From assembly GCA_037447655.1 (NCBI GenBank), contig JBBHKE010002393.1, positions 1 to 64,000 on the forward strand: DNA of 64,000 nucleotides. Direction: 5' to 3'. Positions 22,721-35,172 of this stretch are shown here, piece by piece. Both the position numbers and the translations under genes were made by a program. The notes under the pieces were generated by a model that made no database searches, was not told the origin of the DNA, and was given only the letters and a program-made list of their open reading frames with translations. Within the stretch, counting starts at the first letter, position 1. Each line of letters begins with the position of its first letter. Source of the DNA: Zygnema cylindricum (Eukaryota > Streptophyta > Zygnematophyceae > Zygnematales > Zygnemataceae).

Positions 22721-23146
22721 CTGGAAAAGATTTTCGACACCTTGTTGTACCATGTGACGTCATTCACCACGTCAGCCGTAGCGCATCCGCCGATCAATAC
22801 GATCCGATACGCATCAAGTTGTGCTAAAGCTGTTAGAGTGAGGTATAATTAGTAAAAACATGTAATCCCAATGACACCATTTCAGACCAGGTTCCCATGT
22901 TCGATTGTCATTCACCCCCTCAACTCTTTGAGCAGAAACACACATTATGTTCCAAGAAACCAACAGTTTTCAAAGAAATGAGGGCACTTCATTATTATTC
23001 CCTTGAAATAAAGTCAAGAAACTAAACATTCTGGGAACAAAAATATAATATCAAACAAAAACAATCACTGTCCTTGTAGGAACTTCCAAACCTTCCCCCC
23101 GCATCCAATTTTTCAGTTTTGGCATTGCTGCCCCATTAAGTTCCCA
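22721..23146. other. No gene recognised
   Basis: Short intergenic stretch between the 5S-like repeats and a LINE 3' end. Nothing is assigned. Confidence 0.4.
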
Positions 23147-23203
23147 TGGACTCGTATGGTCAAAAACAATAATCTACGAGCCCCATCGCGCCTTTTAATA
23201 AAA
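23147..23203 (+). mobile_element. LINE 3' end, 5'-truncated, with internal insertion
   Basis: TGGACTCGTATGG, then CCCATCGCGCCTTTTAATAAA, matches the LINE terminus at 8193-8232. About 20 extra bases (CAAAAACAATAATCTACGAG) replace the TTTA in the middle. Confidence 0.6.
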
Positions 23204-23548
23204 GTCGGGTATAATATTTCCAAACCGAGTCCTCTCAACAGTTTTTATGGTGAATACACTCATAGTATACATACTTAGTAAGGACTTAGTCACGCAGAAG
23301 GAGGGCAGATGAGACAAAGATAAATAAAAAGAAACAATGAATCAATGAACAATGAACCAAAACAGAAAACAATGAAAAAAAATAGAAACATTTAAGCTTT
23401 GCGATTTCGGATTCACCATTTTCTTCCGTTTCTACAGTAATATTTTAATTATAATAATGATAGTAATACGTAAAGTCATCTTAAGAGAATTGGAGAGGAG
23501 AGAAAGAGGAGAGAAGGGAAAGAAAGAGAGGGAAAGAGAAAATTAGAC

Positions 23549-24484
23549 GGAGAGGGAGAGGGGGAGGGGGAGGGGGAGAGGGAGGGGGAGGGGGAGGAGG
23601 GGGAGGGGGAGGGGGAGGGGGAGGGGGAGGGGGAGGGGGAGGGGGAGGGGGAGGGGGAGGGGGAGGGGGAGGGGGAGGGGGAGGGGGAGGGGGAGGGGGA
23701 GGGGGAGGGGGAGGGGGAGGGGGAGGGGGAGGGGGAGGGGGAGGGGGAGGGGGAGGGGGAGGGGGAGGGGGAGGGGGAGGGGGAGGGGGAGGGGGAGGGG
23801 GAGGGGGAGGGGGAGGGGGAGGGAGAGGGAGAGGGAGAGGGAGAGGGAGAGGGAGAGGGAGAGGGAGAGGGAGAGGGAGAGGGAGAGGGAGAGGGAGAGG
23901 GAGAGGGAGAGGGAGAGGGAGAGGGAGAGGGAGAGGGAGAGGGAGAGGGAGAGGGAGAGGGAGAGGGAGAGGGAGAGGGAGAGGGAGAGGGAGAGGGAGA
24001 GGGAGAGGGAGAGGGAGAGGGAGAGGGAGAGGGAGAGGGAGAGGGAGAGGGAGAGGGAGAGGGAGAGGGAGAGGGAGAGGGAGAGGGAGAGGGAGAGGGA
24101 GAGGGAGAGGGAGAGGGAGAGGGAGAGGGAGAGGGAGAGGGAGAGGGAGAGGGAGAGGGAGAGGGAGAGGGAGAGGGAGAGGGAGAGGGAGAGGGAGAGG
24201 GAGAGGGAGAGGGAGAGGGAGAGGGAGAGGGAGAGGGAGAGGGAGAGGGAGAGGGAGAGGGAGAGGGAGAGGGAGAGGGAGAGGGAGAGGGAGAGGGAGA
24301 GGGAGAGGGAGAGGGAGAGGGAGAGGGAGAGGGAGAGGGAGAAGGGAGGAAGGAGAGGGAGAGGGAGAGGGAGAAGGAGAGGGAGAAGGAGAGGGAGAGG
24401 GAGAGGGCGAGGGAGAGGGCGAGGGAAAGGGCGAGGGAAAGGGCGAGGGAAAGGGCGAGGGAAAGGGCGAGGGAAAGGGCGAGG
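23549..24484. repeat. Polypurine hexamer satellite
   Basis: About 930 bp of hexamers with almost no pyrimidine on the plus strand. Units are GGGAGG to about 23820, GGGAGA to about 24340, then degenerate units ending in alternating GGGCGA and GGGAAA. This is a polypurine/polypyrimidine tract able in principle to form G-quadruplexes on the plus strand or intramolecular triplexes. The long minus-strand frames of Pro/Ser/Leu repeats (23481-24574) are a by-product of the hexamer period. Confidence 0.95.
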
Positions 24485-24584
24485 TAGAGAGAAAGGGCAA
24501 AGGGAGAATTGCTGTCCTCCCACAGGCATAATTGGACTCACTATCCTCACGAGCGGCAAGTTAGAAACGTTCACATGATGTTAT

Positions 24585-24705
24585 AATAAAATTCGTGCAA
24601 TGTTTTTCCCAATTTTCACCATTACACAAGCATTACACAAACATTACATAAACATTGCACAAAACATTATATAGACATTATACAAACATCATGTAAACAT
24701 TCCTA
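24585..24705. repeat. Short degenerate tandem repeat (CATTACACAAA type)
   Basis: About eight imperfect copies of an ACATTAYACAAA-like word (CATTACACAAGCATTACACA, then AACATTACATAAACATTGCA, and so on). Confidence 0.65.
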
Positions 24706-25550
24706 ACTTGCCGCCAGTGTAATACCCCTTCTGATGAAAAGAGGTAGTAAGACTACAGTCAAAGATACCACAGTAAGTCAACCCACCAGATGCCCAGGTA
24801 CAAAATGGTACAAAATGATACAAAATCGCCCATTTTCCGTACCACAACACAACGGTGAGTCCGTCATTCTTCGCTGGAAACTAGACTTATCCTGTTTCAT
24901 GAGGCTCGCCGTATACAAGAATAGAGCCCTAAAATAAGGAGAGAGCTCAATCACCACAACCAAGACTTAGACTTGCCTAGGGTGTCCTTTTATCCCTACC
25001 TATTTCCGAACTTCTCTGAAAACTGCCAAAATTGGGACATTATCATCGTTCCAGCTTTCCTATGTTTTTTCGATCTCCCGTTTTCTCTCTCTCTCACTCT
25101 CTGCCACGCTAAAATATGATGCCGGACAGAAGCTGCTTGCCTGACATCATTTCTCAATAAAATATACACCTCTTTTCGAGCCTTTGGACAACAAATAAAT
25201 AAAACATTCTGTCCTTATTTGCAACTAGAGGAGTGAACAAAAAGTTAGTTCCTGCTCTGCCTCTTTCTTTCTTTCAGGGGCTCTAATGCTGCCTGCAAAG
25301 AGCCCTCGAATTTCATAAAAAAACTAGCCTTTAAATCTCTAATGATGGCCTGTACATGGCTCAAATCGAGTGGCCTGTTTTATTTTACAGCTATTTCATT
25401 CTGACTACCGACCTTAAAAATCTAAAAGACGGAAAAAAAAAAGATAAAAGAAAAAATGGGTGTGATTCTGATTCTTCTTCCAGGCAAACGACAAACCTTC
25501 CGTTCCCCAATCCCTTCCCTCTCCTCCCCTCCCCTTCCCTTCTCTTCCCG
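24706..25550. other. 3' flank of the kinesin gene
   Basis: No separate gene seen. It probably includes the 3' untranslated region of the minus-strand kinesin gene. Confidence 0.4.
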
Positions 25551-28500
25551 TTACAACAATGCGATGCCCAAATTTTTCTGTAACCATTTTTTGTCAGGTA
25601 AAGGGGGTGTAAATTGCAGTGCTAATAGTTCTTTTGCTGCCCCACCTGGAAATCCCATCACAAGACCGACCAATTGGGCACTTGCCTCCACTTCCCGCAT
25701 ATCAGACGGATTCGTCCACACCATTGACGCCAGCTGTCGTTTCCGTTGTTTCGAGCTTCCCTCAATACCCCACTGCATGAATAGCTTCTCTCTCTCCTCG
25801 GTAGTAAACCGGGTTCTTATTCGTCTCGCAATAAGGTCGCGTTCTCGTCGAACAATATCGGCTCGGCTTCTGGAAATACCAACCAACAGGCCTTCAAACA
25901 AGTGATGAGCACATGAAGGGAGACAGAGGGAGTCAAATGAAACTAGGAATTAGGAAGGAAACTCATATTGTGAATAAGAGAAATTCGTTTAATTGGAAAA
26001 ATTGTATCGCACACACCTGCTTCCTATGAAAGCAAATGCATTTCCCTTTGGAAGCTTTGAATTGTATATTGAAAAGTCATACACGTTCTTATGAATGCGG
26101 TAAGGAGGAAACAAGGTAAAATCATATGCAAAAAATTACGAGAAATCCCACAAGGCATACATTAGTTTCTTGCAGACTGTGTAAGCGTTTATGACTTTTT
26201 AAAATTTTACAAAATTGACATATAAACACCACGTGTCAAATATTGAGTACTCCAGAACAGCACTCTTTGTGATATGTATTGAAATTTGAATCACAAAAAA
26301 GTTTCCGAAGGTTTGAAAGACTTGGGCACAAGACACCATTTGTATATTCTAAGGGGGACTTCCCACACTAAAAACTCAACTAATCACTCCTTACCTTTCC
26401 CATTCCATTCCCAAAAACCAAAAAGCAAAGACTGATTCGTCAATTCTCCTTCTAAACCATACACCCAAAAACCAAAAAAAAATGAACTTTCAAAAACCAT
26501 ACCCCATCCACGTACTTGCTCCATCTTCTACTCCAGAATTTGCAAGAATTCATCACAAATCATTAACACAAAAAAGGTTCAAATTCAAACACCATATTCC
26601 ACCCACCTAATTGCTCCTTCCTCTTCTCCAGCATTCCCACAACACTGCTCGTAAAGCCAAACCATCCTCCTGTGCTCCACTTCCAAGTACATAGAGTCAG
26701 TTGGGTCTCCTGTAATAAGGAGATAAAACTGTGTTCGGTGAACAAGGGAGACGTGACATTGATGCCATAGCTCAGCGATGGCCGACATATCCTGTTCAAA
26801 ACGGACCGGCCACAGCCCAAGGGAATCCGAGGGTCCTCCAGTACCCGCATCACTTTGTTCATCTTCATCAAATTGAATATGGCGCTGTCCTTCCATCTCC
26901 AGCACCTGAACACATTGAGATCATCTTCTGTCATAAAAAACTCAAAAATAGGTAATGTAAAAGGCTGCTGATCGGCTGACTGCAATGAGTCTGGATCAAA
27001 ATGCGCGAGGATGATAAATTGACATGGATGCTCAAAGTATCATAAAATACGCTCGGATCATAAATTTCGAAAACGATCGACCGGAGCTTCTCAGGTTCAC
27101 TAGAGCCGTAATTCCAAGTCACCAGAGTTGACAAAAGTATATACAAGGGAGCTGAAATCGTCGCAGTGTGGGAGTGATGTGAAGAGCATTAAGCTTGAAT
27201 TCAGCTCTTTAAATACTATAAAATGTAGTGATTTATTTAGGTTTATATTGACAAGTACACTGGTAACAAGAAGCTGAAAAGACTAACGAATATCTTCCAA
27301 GCTATACAACTCAAGCGACGAAGTCGAGAAAAACAAAAAAAAACAAAACAGCGTCAGCAAATAAGAAGCCTAAATTTAAACCATGGCCATAGAAAGCTCA
27401 CCTTGTCGATGAGAACCTCCTTGTGATGATCGAGTTTGGCGATTCGTTCTTTCAGCTGTTGAACATAACTCCTTAGACTGCGAATATTCTCCTGCGCGGC
27501 CTGTTTAAAAAGCAGCTGCAAGCTACTGTTCCCTTTCCTCCCCCCTGTTTGCCCTTCTTGTTCCTCGTTCCCAACATTATCCATGTCCGAGAGCCCTCCT
27601 GTCGGTATTCTCTCTTCCACAACAATCATGTTTTCGCCATTTGAGTCTCTGAGAACAGCTCCACCACCCGAAGGAGACTTTGGTGAGCTTGTCGTAGCTT
27701 GCATTGAATTTCGGGGAGGCACAACAATATCCGCTAAGACTCTTCGACCCTCCTTGGAAGGACTGGGTTTGTCTAGAGAGGACTCCGTTTCACAAAACTT
27801 GTCCAAAGACTGCTGTACTCTCTCCAGCTCCTCTTCAAGCCGAGCAAAATTCTCCTTCTCCCTTTCATCCCTCAACCGTGAAAGTTCTCTCAGGCTCACA
27901 ACTATATTGCCTTTGCTTTCTTCAGTTCCACCACTTTGATCGCCACTGACCTCATCAGGCCCTAAGCTTCCAGACCCAAGGCCCTCCTGCGGGCTATCTC
28001 GAATCTGTAGGTGTTGTACCTCATCCTGCTAAACCATCATTCATTAAGAAAAAAATCAGAAAACCAGCATTTATATCTGTACGCTTTGAACGCAGGACCT
28101 TTCCCCTACCATCTTAATAACCTGGAACATGATTATAGAGAAATCAGTCGAAAACCAAACAAACGGCCCAGCACACCATAAAACCACACAAAAAACAACA
28201 AAGCAAAAAAACACATACCTGTAGTTTTGTAAGAGCTTCTGTACTGTCTTGATTCATGCCCAGCTGAGCCATACGCAAGCATCTCATCTCCTTCGTCAAT
28301 GCCTCCATGGCTCGTCCAGCATCTTCTACAATTTCATCATTCATCTTCGCAAGCTTTCGCACCTCGCTTTGAATGCGTGTTTGGACTCTGCGATTTCTGT
28401 CATTCCCTCACCAACTCCAGAATAAGGTACACCATTCTTTTCTATAGCAGGTTGTTACTGCAGTATAATAACAACAAGACAGAAAAATCTGGGTGTCCTC

Positions 28501-31500
28501 AACCTTAAGCACTTAACCTTATTTCCTGACTTCCAGCTCTTTTATAGATCATCTACAACAGCGCTCTTCTATACAGAAACAAACAACCATGGACAGACTT
28601 ACAGGCAGCTGGAAAAAAAGGGGGTATGAACCTGTACCTGCGCCTTTCCCGAGCACCTTCCCCTTGAAGCCAACTCTCTGAAGGCCCAAATCTCCCATTG
28701 CTACTCGCTTCAAATGGCCCTCCCACACTACCAGAGGAAAGAGGACTTTCCTGTGACACTGTAGGAGTTCTCAGTTTGCTTCTGTTAAAACTAGTTCCAC
28801 GTCGCATAAACCGCTGCACGGGACTTGGCTGTCGAATATCTTTAACAGCAACACGTTCCGGTGTCTGTATACATCAAACATTTATCAGTTAGCGAATTAT
28901 ACAAGCAAGTTATATCCACTCACAAATATTTATCACCCCGGTTTTGCAAGAGCTGACAAAATGGCCTGACAAAAATTGAACTCCAGCCGTAGATCAGGTG
29001 ATTGCTAGACTTACAACTAACTTTGTTTCTGCTAATCTTAAAGCATTTGTGAGCTCCTGTATTTTCGCCTGTGCTGCATCCCGTTGCCGCACCAGTTCTG
29101 CATTTTCTGCCTCCAACTGTGGAACAAAGGGACGGCAACGAGGGGAACACATGCATCAGCAACATCAGTAAAAACTAGCAAGAGTTAAATTTAGTCATGT
29201 GAACCAGCGTATGCCACGTTTACATGATTTATTTTACAGGGATTATAAAGTATTAGTGAATTCAGTTCCAGTCAAACCTTGTTACAGCTTACCATGGTGA
29301 ACCCAGACTAGTGGCGTTTCTGGCACACATTTTACTCAAAGTAAAAACATAGAAAAACAGTTGACTTACATCGGTCGACTTACGTGAAATCTGAAACATG
29401 CACATACACTGCTATAACTTGAATGGCCCAACAATGAACGTTTCCTCTCCTTGAAACTAGAAGGTGAAAAAAATCCCCCTACTTAAAAATAAGTCCTCCT
29501 AAATATGTCATCATACCTGTTGCACTAACGAAATTTGAGACTGCAAATCTGCAGGTGAGGCAGCCATCCGGAGCTCAGTTTGCAAACGGGAAACTTCTCG
29601 CTGAAGTTGCTTCACCAAAACTTTATCAGACATCATCTGAAACCAGCATCACCCTTACCATCAAAGTGAGGCTTTGCAAACAAGCATGGCTGGTCAGGCA
29701 GAGCTATTCAAGGGACAAACCTAGAAATCCCCATAAACAATCGAAACTTGCAGCTGTTCTCACATTCCAAAGATAAATCATTAACAGACAAATGCTCAGC
29801 TTATGGAAAGACAAGAAGCTCCTGGTCTTGCCTCTGGCTGTAAATATTTTCAATTGAACAACCCAGTTTAACAAAGCTTTCTTCAACCGTGAGAAGATTC
29901 TTGATTTAAATCTGAGAAAGGTCTCTCTACATTTGTGAGGACATTTTTCATTGCTATTCTTATTTTACATTCAAGTTGAAACTGAAAAATCAGGAAGTAA
30001 AAGCACTACAGAATGTAACAATTAACACCTGTTTCTTCGGGGACAACTCTATACCTGACCCTTAGAGAATTCTATCTGCCCGGTCAGGATTTAGACTAAT
30101 AATCGATGCACCCAAGTCTACTGCAACAGATGATTCATTATTTCCAATCAAGCTTTGCTACCAAAACGACTGTGCCAGTGGGAGATAAATGTATTCAACT
30201 CGAAAACGTATTCTTTACTTGTTCTTAATATTCGAGACAAGACTGTTACAGGCTAGACCCCTTTCCTAAACTAGGTGATGCGCTGCGCTAACCCAGGTTA
30301 TGCAAGTTGAAGAGTTTCTAAACACATGTGCCTCCCATTTTGAACTCTTTAAGTTGCCTTCCATGGCCCATTCTGACTACTAACAGTATTCAAGCTCCAA
30401 TGGTACAAACCAGATTAACATGTGCAGTATTGGTGACCTCCTTTGCTCGTGAGGCAAATGAAAGTGTGTTCCGCGTCTGATCCACATGGGTTCGAGCAGG
30501 ACTGAGGGTGCAAATGATGGCCGTACGGCCGTTCCCTCCCAGTGAATGAGAGAGTATCCTTGTCAATTTGGAGTCGCGGTATGGAATGTGTCCCCCACGA
30601 GTTTTGTTTCCCCCACTGCATACACCCAGGTGGTCACTCCCTCAGCAATCGTCAACGTTGTCTTACAGTAATCCCAGTCCCTCCATCTCGGTCTGTTTCC
30701 GTTGTCATTTATTTGAACACTGATTACGTACATTATCCGGTGCTAAAAAAAAAAACAAAAAAAATAATGTAAGAGAACATAAAAATCGGGAGGGTTTTAC
30801 CTGAGCTTACGAATGACTGTGCTCAGCGTGAGCAAGCTGCGGTTGATATAGGCACCCTCTTTGAGACGAGTTCCCTCCGCAGCCGTCTGGGAAGCGCGCT
30901 CGCTGCCTGCGAGATCCACGAAATTCTGCTCCAATGCTCGCCCCGGGCACCATTAAGGCCTTCCGGCACAGAGAGTCCAAGCCTGCCGATTCAACCTCCA
31001 TTCGACTAAGGTCATGCTAGAAGACAGATAAAACAGCCTTAACGGAGAAAAGGTACCTTCAGACCATAGCTCACATGTGCGAAAACAATTGGAAACGCAT
31101 GTCGTTTCCCAGTGTATATATGTGTATTATGCTTGAAATAAGCATAGAATACACGCATAATATGGGGTTAGCACATATAACGTTTCCAATTGTTTTCACA
31201 CATTTGAACTATGCTTCAGACAATAGTATAAACGGTGACGTCAAAGACCAACCACAAGTCATTCACTGACAGATTTCACTCTCTGTTTACCAGTCATATC
31301 TGAATGTGAAAGAGAGATGGAATGAAGAAGCACCAGAGTGGCTGCAAGAACCTGCCCACTGACGCCTTCCAAAGATGATTTGACACCCTTCGACGGCAGG
31401 GGACAACTCTCCACAGTCTGCAAATCCAATCCTGCCTTAGGTGTCACAACAAGCAAACTCTTTGCGGCAACTTCGGCCCATCACCACTACCCACCTTCAA

Positions 31501-34500
31501 ATAACTAACATCCGGATTCATTTACCTCACATTCTTGTATGCTTATATTTACCCAGGGAAAGACCTCAAAAGTTCAACCTCCATCCCTTGACCTAGTCAC
31601 CATCCTGTATATGCTGACCATGACAAGTCATCGAACACAAAGAGAGAACCTACAGCAGATCCAGGAAAAAATAGCCTTAACAAAAATAGCTGCATCTTCA
31701 AGGGCAAGAGAAATGGGTTTTGTAAAACGACAGATATCATACAGTCTATGACCTCATGCCCAATAGCCTTCATGATCTGATTTTGCAAACATATAACAGA
31801 AGCTTTCCGACACCTATTGTCCTTGTGGCACTGGAAACATAACACGCAAAATGTATTCAGGCTCTCCTTTCACAGCAAAACATATTTCCCAGTCATACAT
31901 AACGATCATTCTCCCAGCATGCCTCTTGCTATCATGGTTGTCATAACTACGACCTGACTCACACATTGCTTCACATACAACAAATTTTCATTATTCACTC
32001 ATGCAGCCCCATCAAGGGCTTACATCAAAGGTGCAGAAGTTCCTGCAAACTGGGTCAAGGAGCACACCAGCCGCACAATCTGGTGTGACCGTGAGCTGAA
32101 TTCGTTAAGAGAGGTCTCTCCAACCTGCCGCTGGGCTGCCATTTCCCATCAGCATTCCCATGGAGAAGGTCAGTCAAACCTCCATATAAACATGAAGTCC
32201 TGTTTTAAACTTTTTCCTTGTTCTGGCATATTCACACCAATAAATCCGTTAAAACTCCATATATGTTGCAATCCTTTTCCACGTTCTGACCATATTCACA
32301 CTAATAAGTCAGCTAAACCTCCATATTAGCATAGAGTTCTGGTGTGAACTTTTTTCCATGTTCTGACCTTGTTAACACTGAAAAGTCAGCTAACCTCCAT
32401 GTAAACATACTGTCTTGTTGGGTAAATTTTCTATGTTCTGGCCATATTCACACTGATATGCTTCAGCTCTTCAAATATTAGGTTCAAGGACAGGATGTAC
32501 ATTCACACTCAGCCAGGATCTGGCGCAAGTGCATTGACGAGCGTACCACTTCCTCCGAGAGCTTTTCCACAACAGTTCCCTTCTGCCAGTATTCCCCAAA
32601 CATGCAAAAACATCATGTAAATCTTTGGGCTGTCATTTAGCAACAGGAAGTAAACATTGCAAGACAACCATACTGCTGATGCAGATCGCACGTGGCTTTA
32701 CAGTTAATGGTCAAGCTCAAATTTGCACCCAAGCATTCATACATCCAGTTTTGTCTTCACAGTTTGGAAGATGCAACACAGACAAACTGATAAAAGGGTG
32801 TCTTCCACACAGGCAGTGTAGGTGTTCGATAATCAAACTGAAAGGATGACTTACATAAGGGTCATCTAACAGTCGGAGGGCTCCACTATCTGGGTTAAGC
32901 AAGTCTCGCACAATCTCATTGTATATCTCAAGAGTGGAGACTCGAATCATGTACTCCCGCTCCGGAGTCTGCAATTACGACGCCACCAACAATTGACAAG
33001 CTAAATTTCTCATCTGAATTTACGTACCTGCGTCTCAACAGTGTCTGTTATACTATGCATGTTGACTAGGCATCTGGCGCCTCACTATCAAAAGTTAAAG
33101 GGAACAATTATAATCAACTCAATGTATTCCAATAGAGATCGGTATTTGGAACAATGAAGGATTATTTCAGCAAATAAAACTTGCTGAAATGAATAGAATG
33201 CGTTCATCCAATGCACATATCACTACTGTAATGGCAAACATTCAATGCATGCATCCCAAAATGTCCTAAACAAGGAAATCACAACCCAAGCTTAATAGTG
33301 CAAGGAATTGACAATGACAAATTGATCCAAATGTTTTACAGTGAAAAAGGTAAGAAGAAGAAACCATACGTTCTGGATGTGATCAAAAATGTCGAGGGTG
33401 GCCAGGTCTGTGACTGCCTTCATGGTGTGGGTCTTCCCACTGCTGGTCATCCCATAAGCAAAAATGGATGCTGCAGCAGTAAACCCTACCTTTTGTTAGA
33501 CTTCCATCAACAGTTGTGCCTTCTTAAGACCAGGAATAAATGGCTTACCATCAAATTATCATGAATAACTGAAAAATAGTCGATATTGTTCTTCAGCGAT
33601 TGCAAGAAACGGAGATGCATTGCTGACAGTCGACAGCGGAAAGAGCACACCATGCTACACGTGGGAATTGCAAAGGGCGGCATAACTGCATCTACACGAA
33701 ACTCCGTATTTCCAACAACATTTGTGACGAACAAAGAAATCCATAATGCCTACAATATTTCTGACAAACAGAGAAACCTTGCTAAAGCAACTCCAATCAA
33801 CAGGTAGGAGAGGAAGTTACCATTAACGCCGGCAAGGGCGGATAAAACAACATCTCGAGCACCTTCCACATAAACCTGCTCCGACTCGCACTCAGGGCCA
33901 AACACTCTGTCTGCTTACCAAACAATGGACCACCCGTTGTCTCTCTCATCGTAAAAAGTTGCACAAAGTTAAGCAAAATTTAATACAACTATGAGCTATT
34001 TGTTTATAAATAACTTCACTGTTTAGTTTACGCTGTGAAATTCAGCTTTATAGCAGTATAGGATATTTTTTTAGAGATGGTTATTCAAGGCGAATAATTT
34101 GGACTTTAAGGCTTATACATGGCGAAATTTAGGTTTACCAAGAATTTCCAACTTATAGGCCTTCTAAACAAACAAAATTGACTCAGGCCTCCCTTGTGAT
34201 AAGCTAAACAGCAAAATCAAAGGATCCATTCTTCCAGCTCAGACCTACAAAGCACTCAACCCAGTAACCTAAAGGAATTGCGCACGGACTGACATCTACA
34301 TACAGGAAACAAAACCTTCTAAATTGCAGGCTTAAATTTTGATTGCCAGTGGACATTCGGCAATGCTGCTATAAATAATGGCAAAGAAAAAACGAAAAAA
34401 AATATAAAAATATAGTGCAGAACCGGTTTTGCAGGTGGATACGAGAGCTAAAAAGCTCACCAAAGTAATATGAAGCTGGATAAGGGCTACGGTCGGGCAG

Positions 34501-35172
34501 TGTTTCCATAAAACGAAGCGTGTGTTCATCGAGACATTGCCATACGCTGACGTCACGTAGCGCGAGCTCTTTGTCACTTAGTGGACGCACTCGCACCGTC
34601 ACGTAGATCTTCTCCTCACCGCCATCGTTTCCTCTGTCATCATTGCTAGTTTCAGCCATTCTCTTAACTTCTTTCCTTTCTTTGGAGCTGCTCCCGCCAA
34701 TACCAGGGGATTTAGGAGCCTTCAGATGGTCTTGAGAAGGTCGGAGAGGCGGAGGAGGGGTCTGCCATGATTGGAAATTGTCGTGCAAAGAAGTTTTGTT
34801 AGTTGCCTGGGAACCAGAGGCAATGGCCAAGTCATTAGGAGATAACCGCTGATGTTCCTCGTTGACAAATTCGCTAAAAGGATCCTGTGAATGTTCGTCA
34901 TGTTCTGACCTAGGTGTTGTTAAAGGTGTGGCATTTGGAGTCATATATGGAGTTTCTGCGGGTTTTTGAGCATCGTTTATAGGCCATGGATTATTATTAT
35001 ATCTAGTAGGATTGTTAACAAATGCACCTGGAGATACTTGCACTCTCTGTACTGCCATGCCTGCTGTCCTTGGTCTTACAGCTCCTTCTTGTTCTACTGC
35101 TGTGGCTGCTGCTATTCCTCTGGCAGACGAATGTGGTGGAGATGGTTTGATTTTGGGCCATTTGGCGGACAT
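25551..35172 (-). CDS. Kinesin-7 motor protein, NACK-type, with N-terminal extension
   Basis: Sixteen exons join in phase to give 1146 residues: 35172-34461, 33910-33821, 33470-33370, 32968-32855, 32582-32501, 32135-32068, 31417-31334, 30925-30801, 30615-30411, 29636-29517, 29116-29015, 28864-28638, 28387-28219, 28025-27402, 26905-26607, 25869-25551. A TGA directly precedes the ATG in frame. Residues 1-185 are a Pro/Ser-rich extension. The motor begins at about 186 ([18 protein letters not shown]), with P-loop GMTSSGKT (274-281), switch I NEFSSRSH (377-384), switch II DLAGSE (421-426) and [14 protein letters not shown] coiled-coil stalk follows the motor. From about 970 the plant DUF3490 (NACK C-terminal) region is complete ([18 protein letters not shown]). 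NACK kinesins carry a MAP kinase kinase kinase to the phragmoplast and drive cell-plate growth. This copy has no lesion. Other KIN-7 groups with DUF3490 remain possible. Confidence 0.93.
31076..31202. mobile_element. Small inverted-repeat element in kinesin intron 7
   Basis: TGTGCGAAAACAATTGGAAA at the left is complementary to TTTCCAATTGTTTTCACACA at the right, over about 127 bp. It looks like a MITE. The target duplication is not clear. Confidence 0.6.
32169..32463. repeat. Tandem repeat of about 75 bp in kinesin intron 5
   Basis: Four diverged copies of a unit with the words GTCAGCTAAACCTCCATAT, then AACATA, CTTTTTCCATGTTCTG, and CCATATTCACACTAATA. It lies wholly within the intron between exons 5 and 6. 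Confidence 0.75.

Noticed and set aside
23481-24574. Two long minus-strand frames of Pro/Leu/Ser repeats (339 and 343 residues)
   Set aside because: They are translations of the hexamer satellite. A six-base period without stops is open in every frame.
30415-30621. Frame suggesting a frameshift in the kinesin motor
   Set aside because: The real exon (30411-30615) reads in another frame and joins in phase with its neighbours to give an unbroken motor.
32996-33075. Possible extra kinesin exon around 33030
   Set aside because: Exon 3 (ending IFDHIQN) joins exon 4 ([10 protein letters not shown]) in phase 0 exactly as in NACK kinesins, so no exon is needed between.
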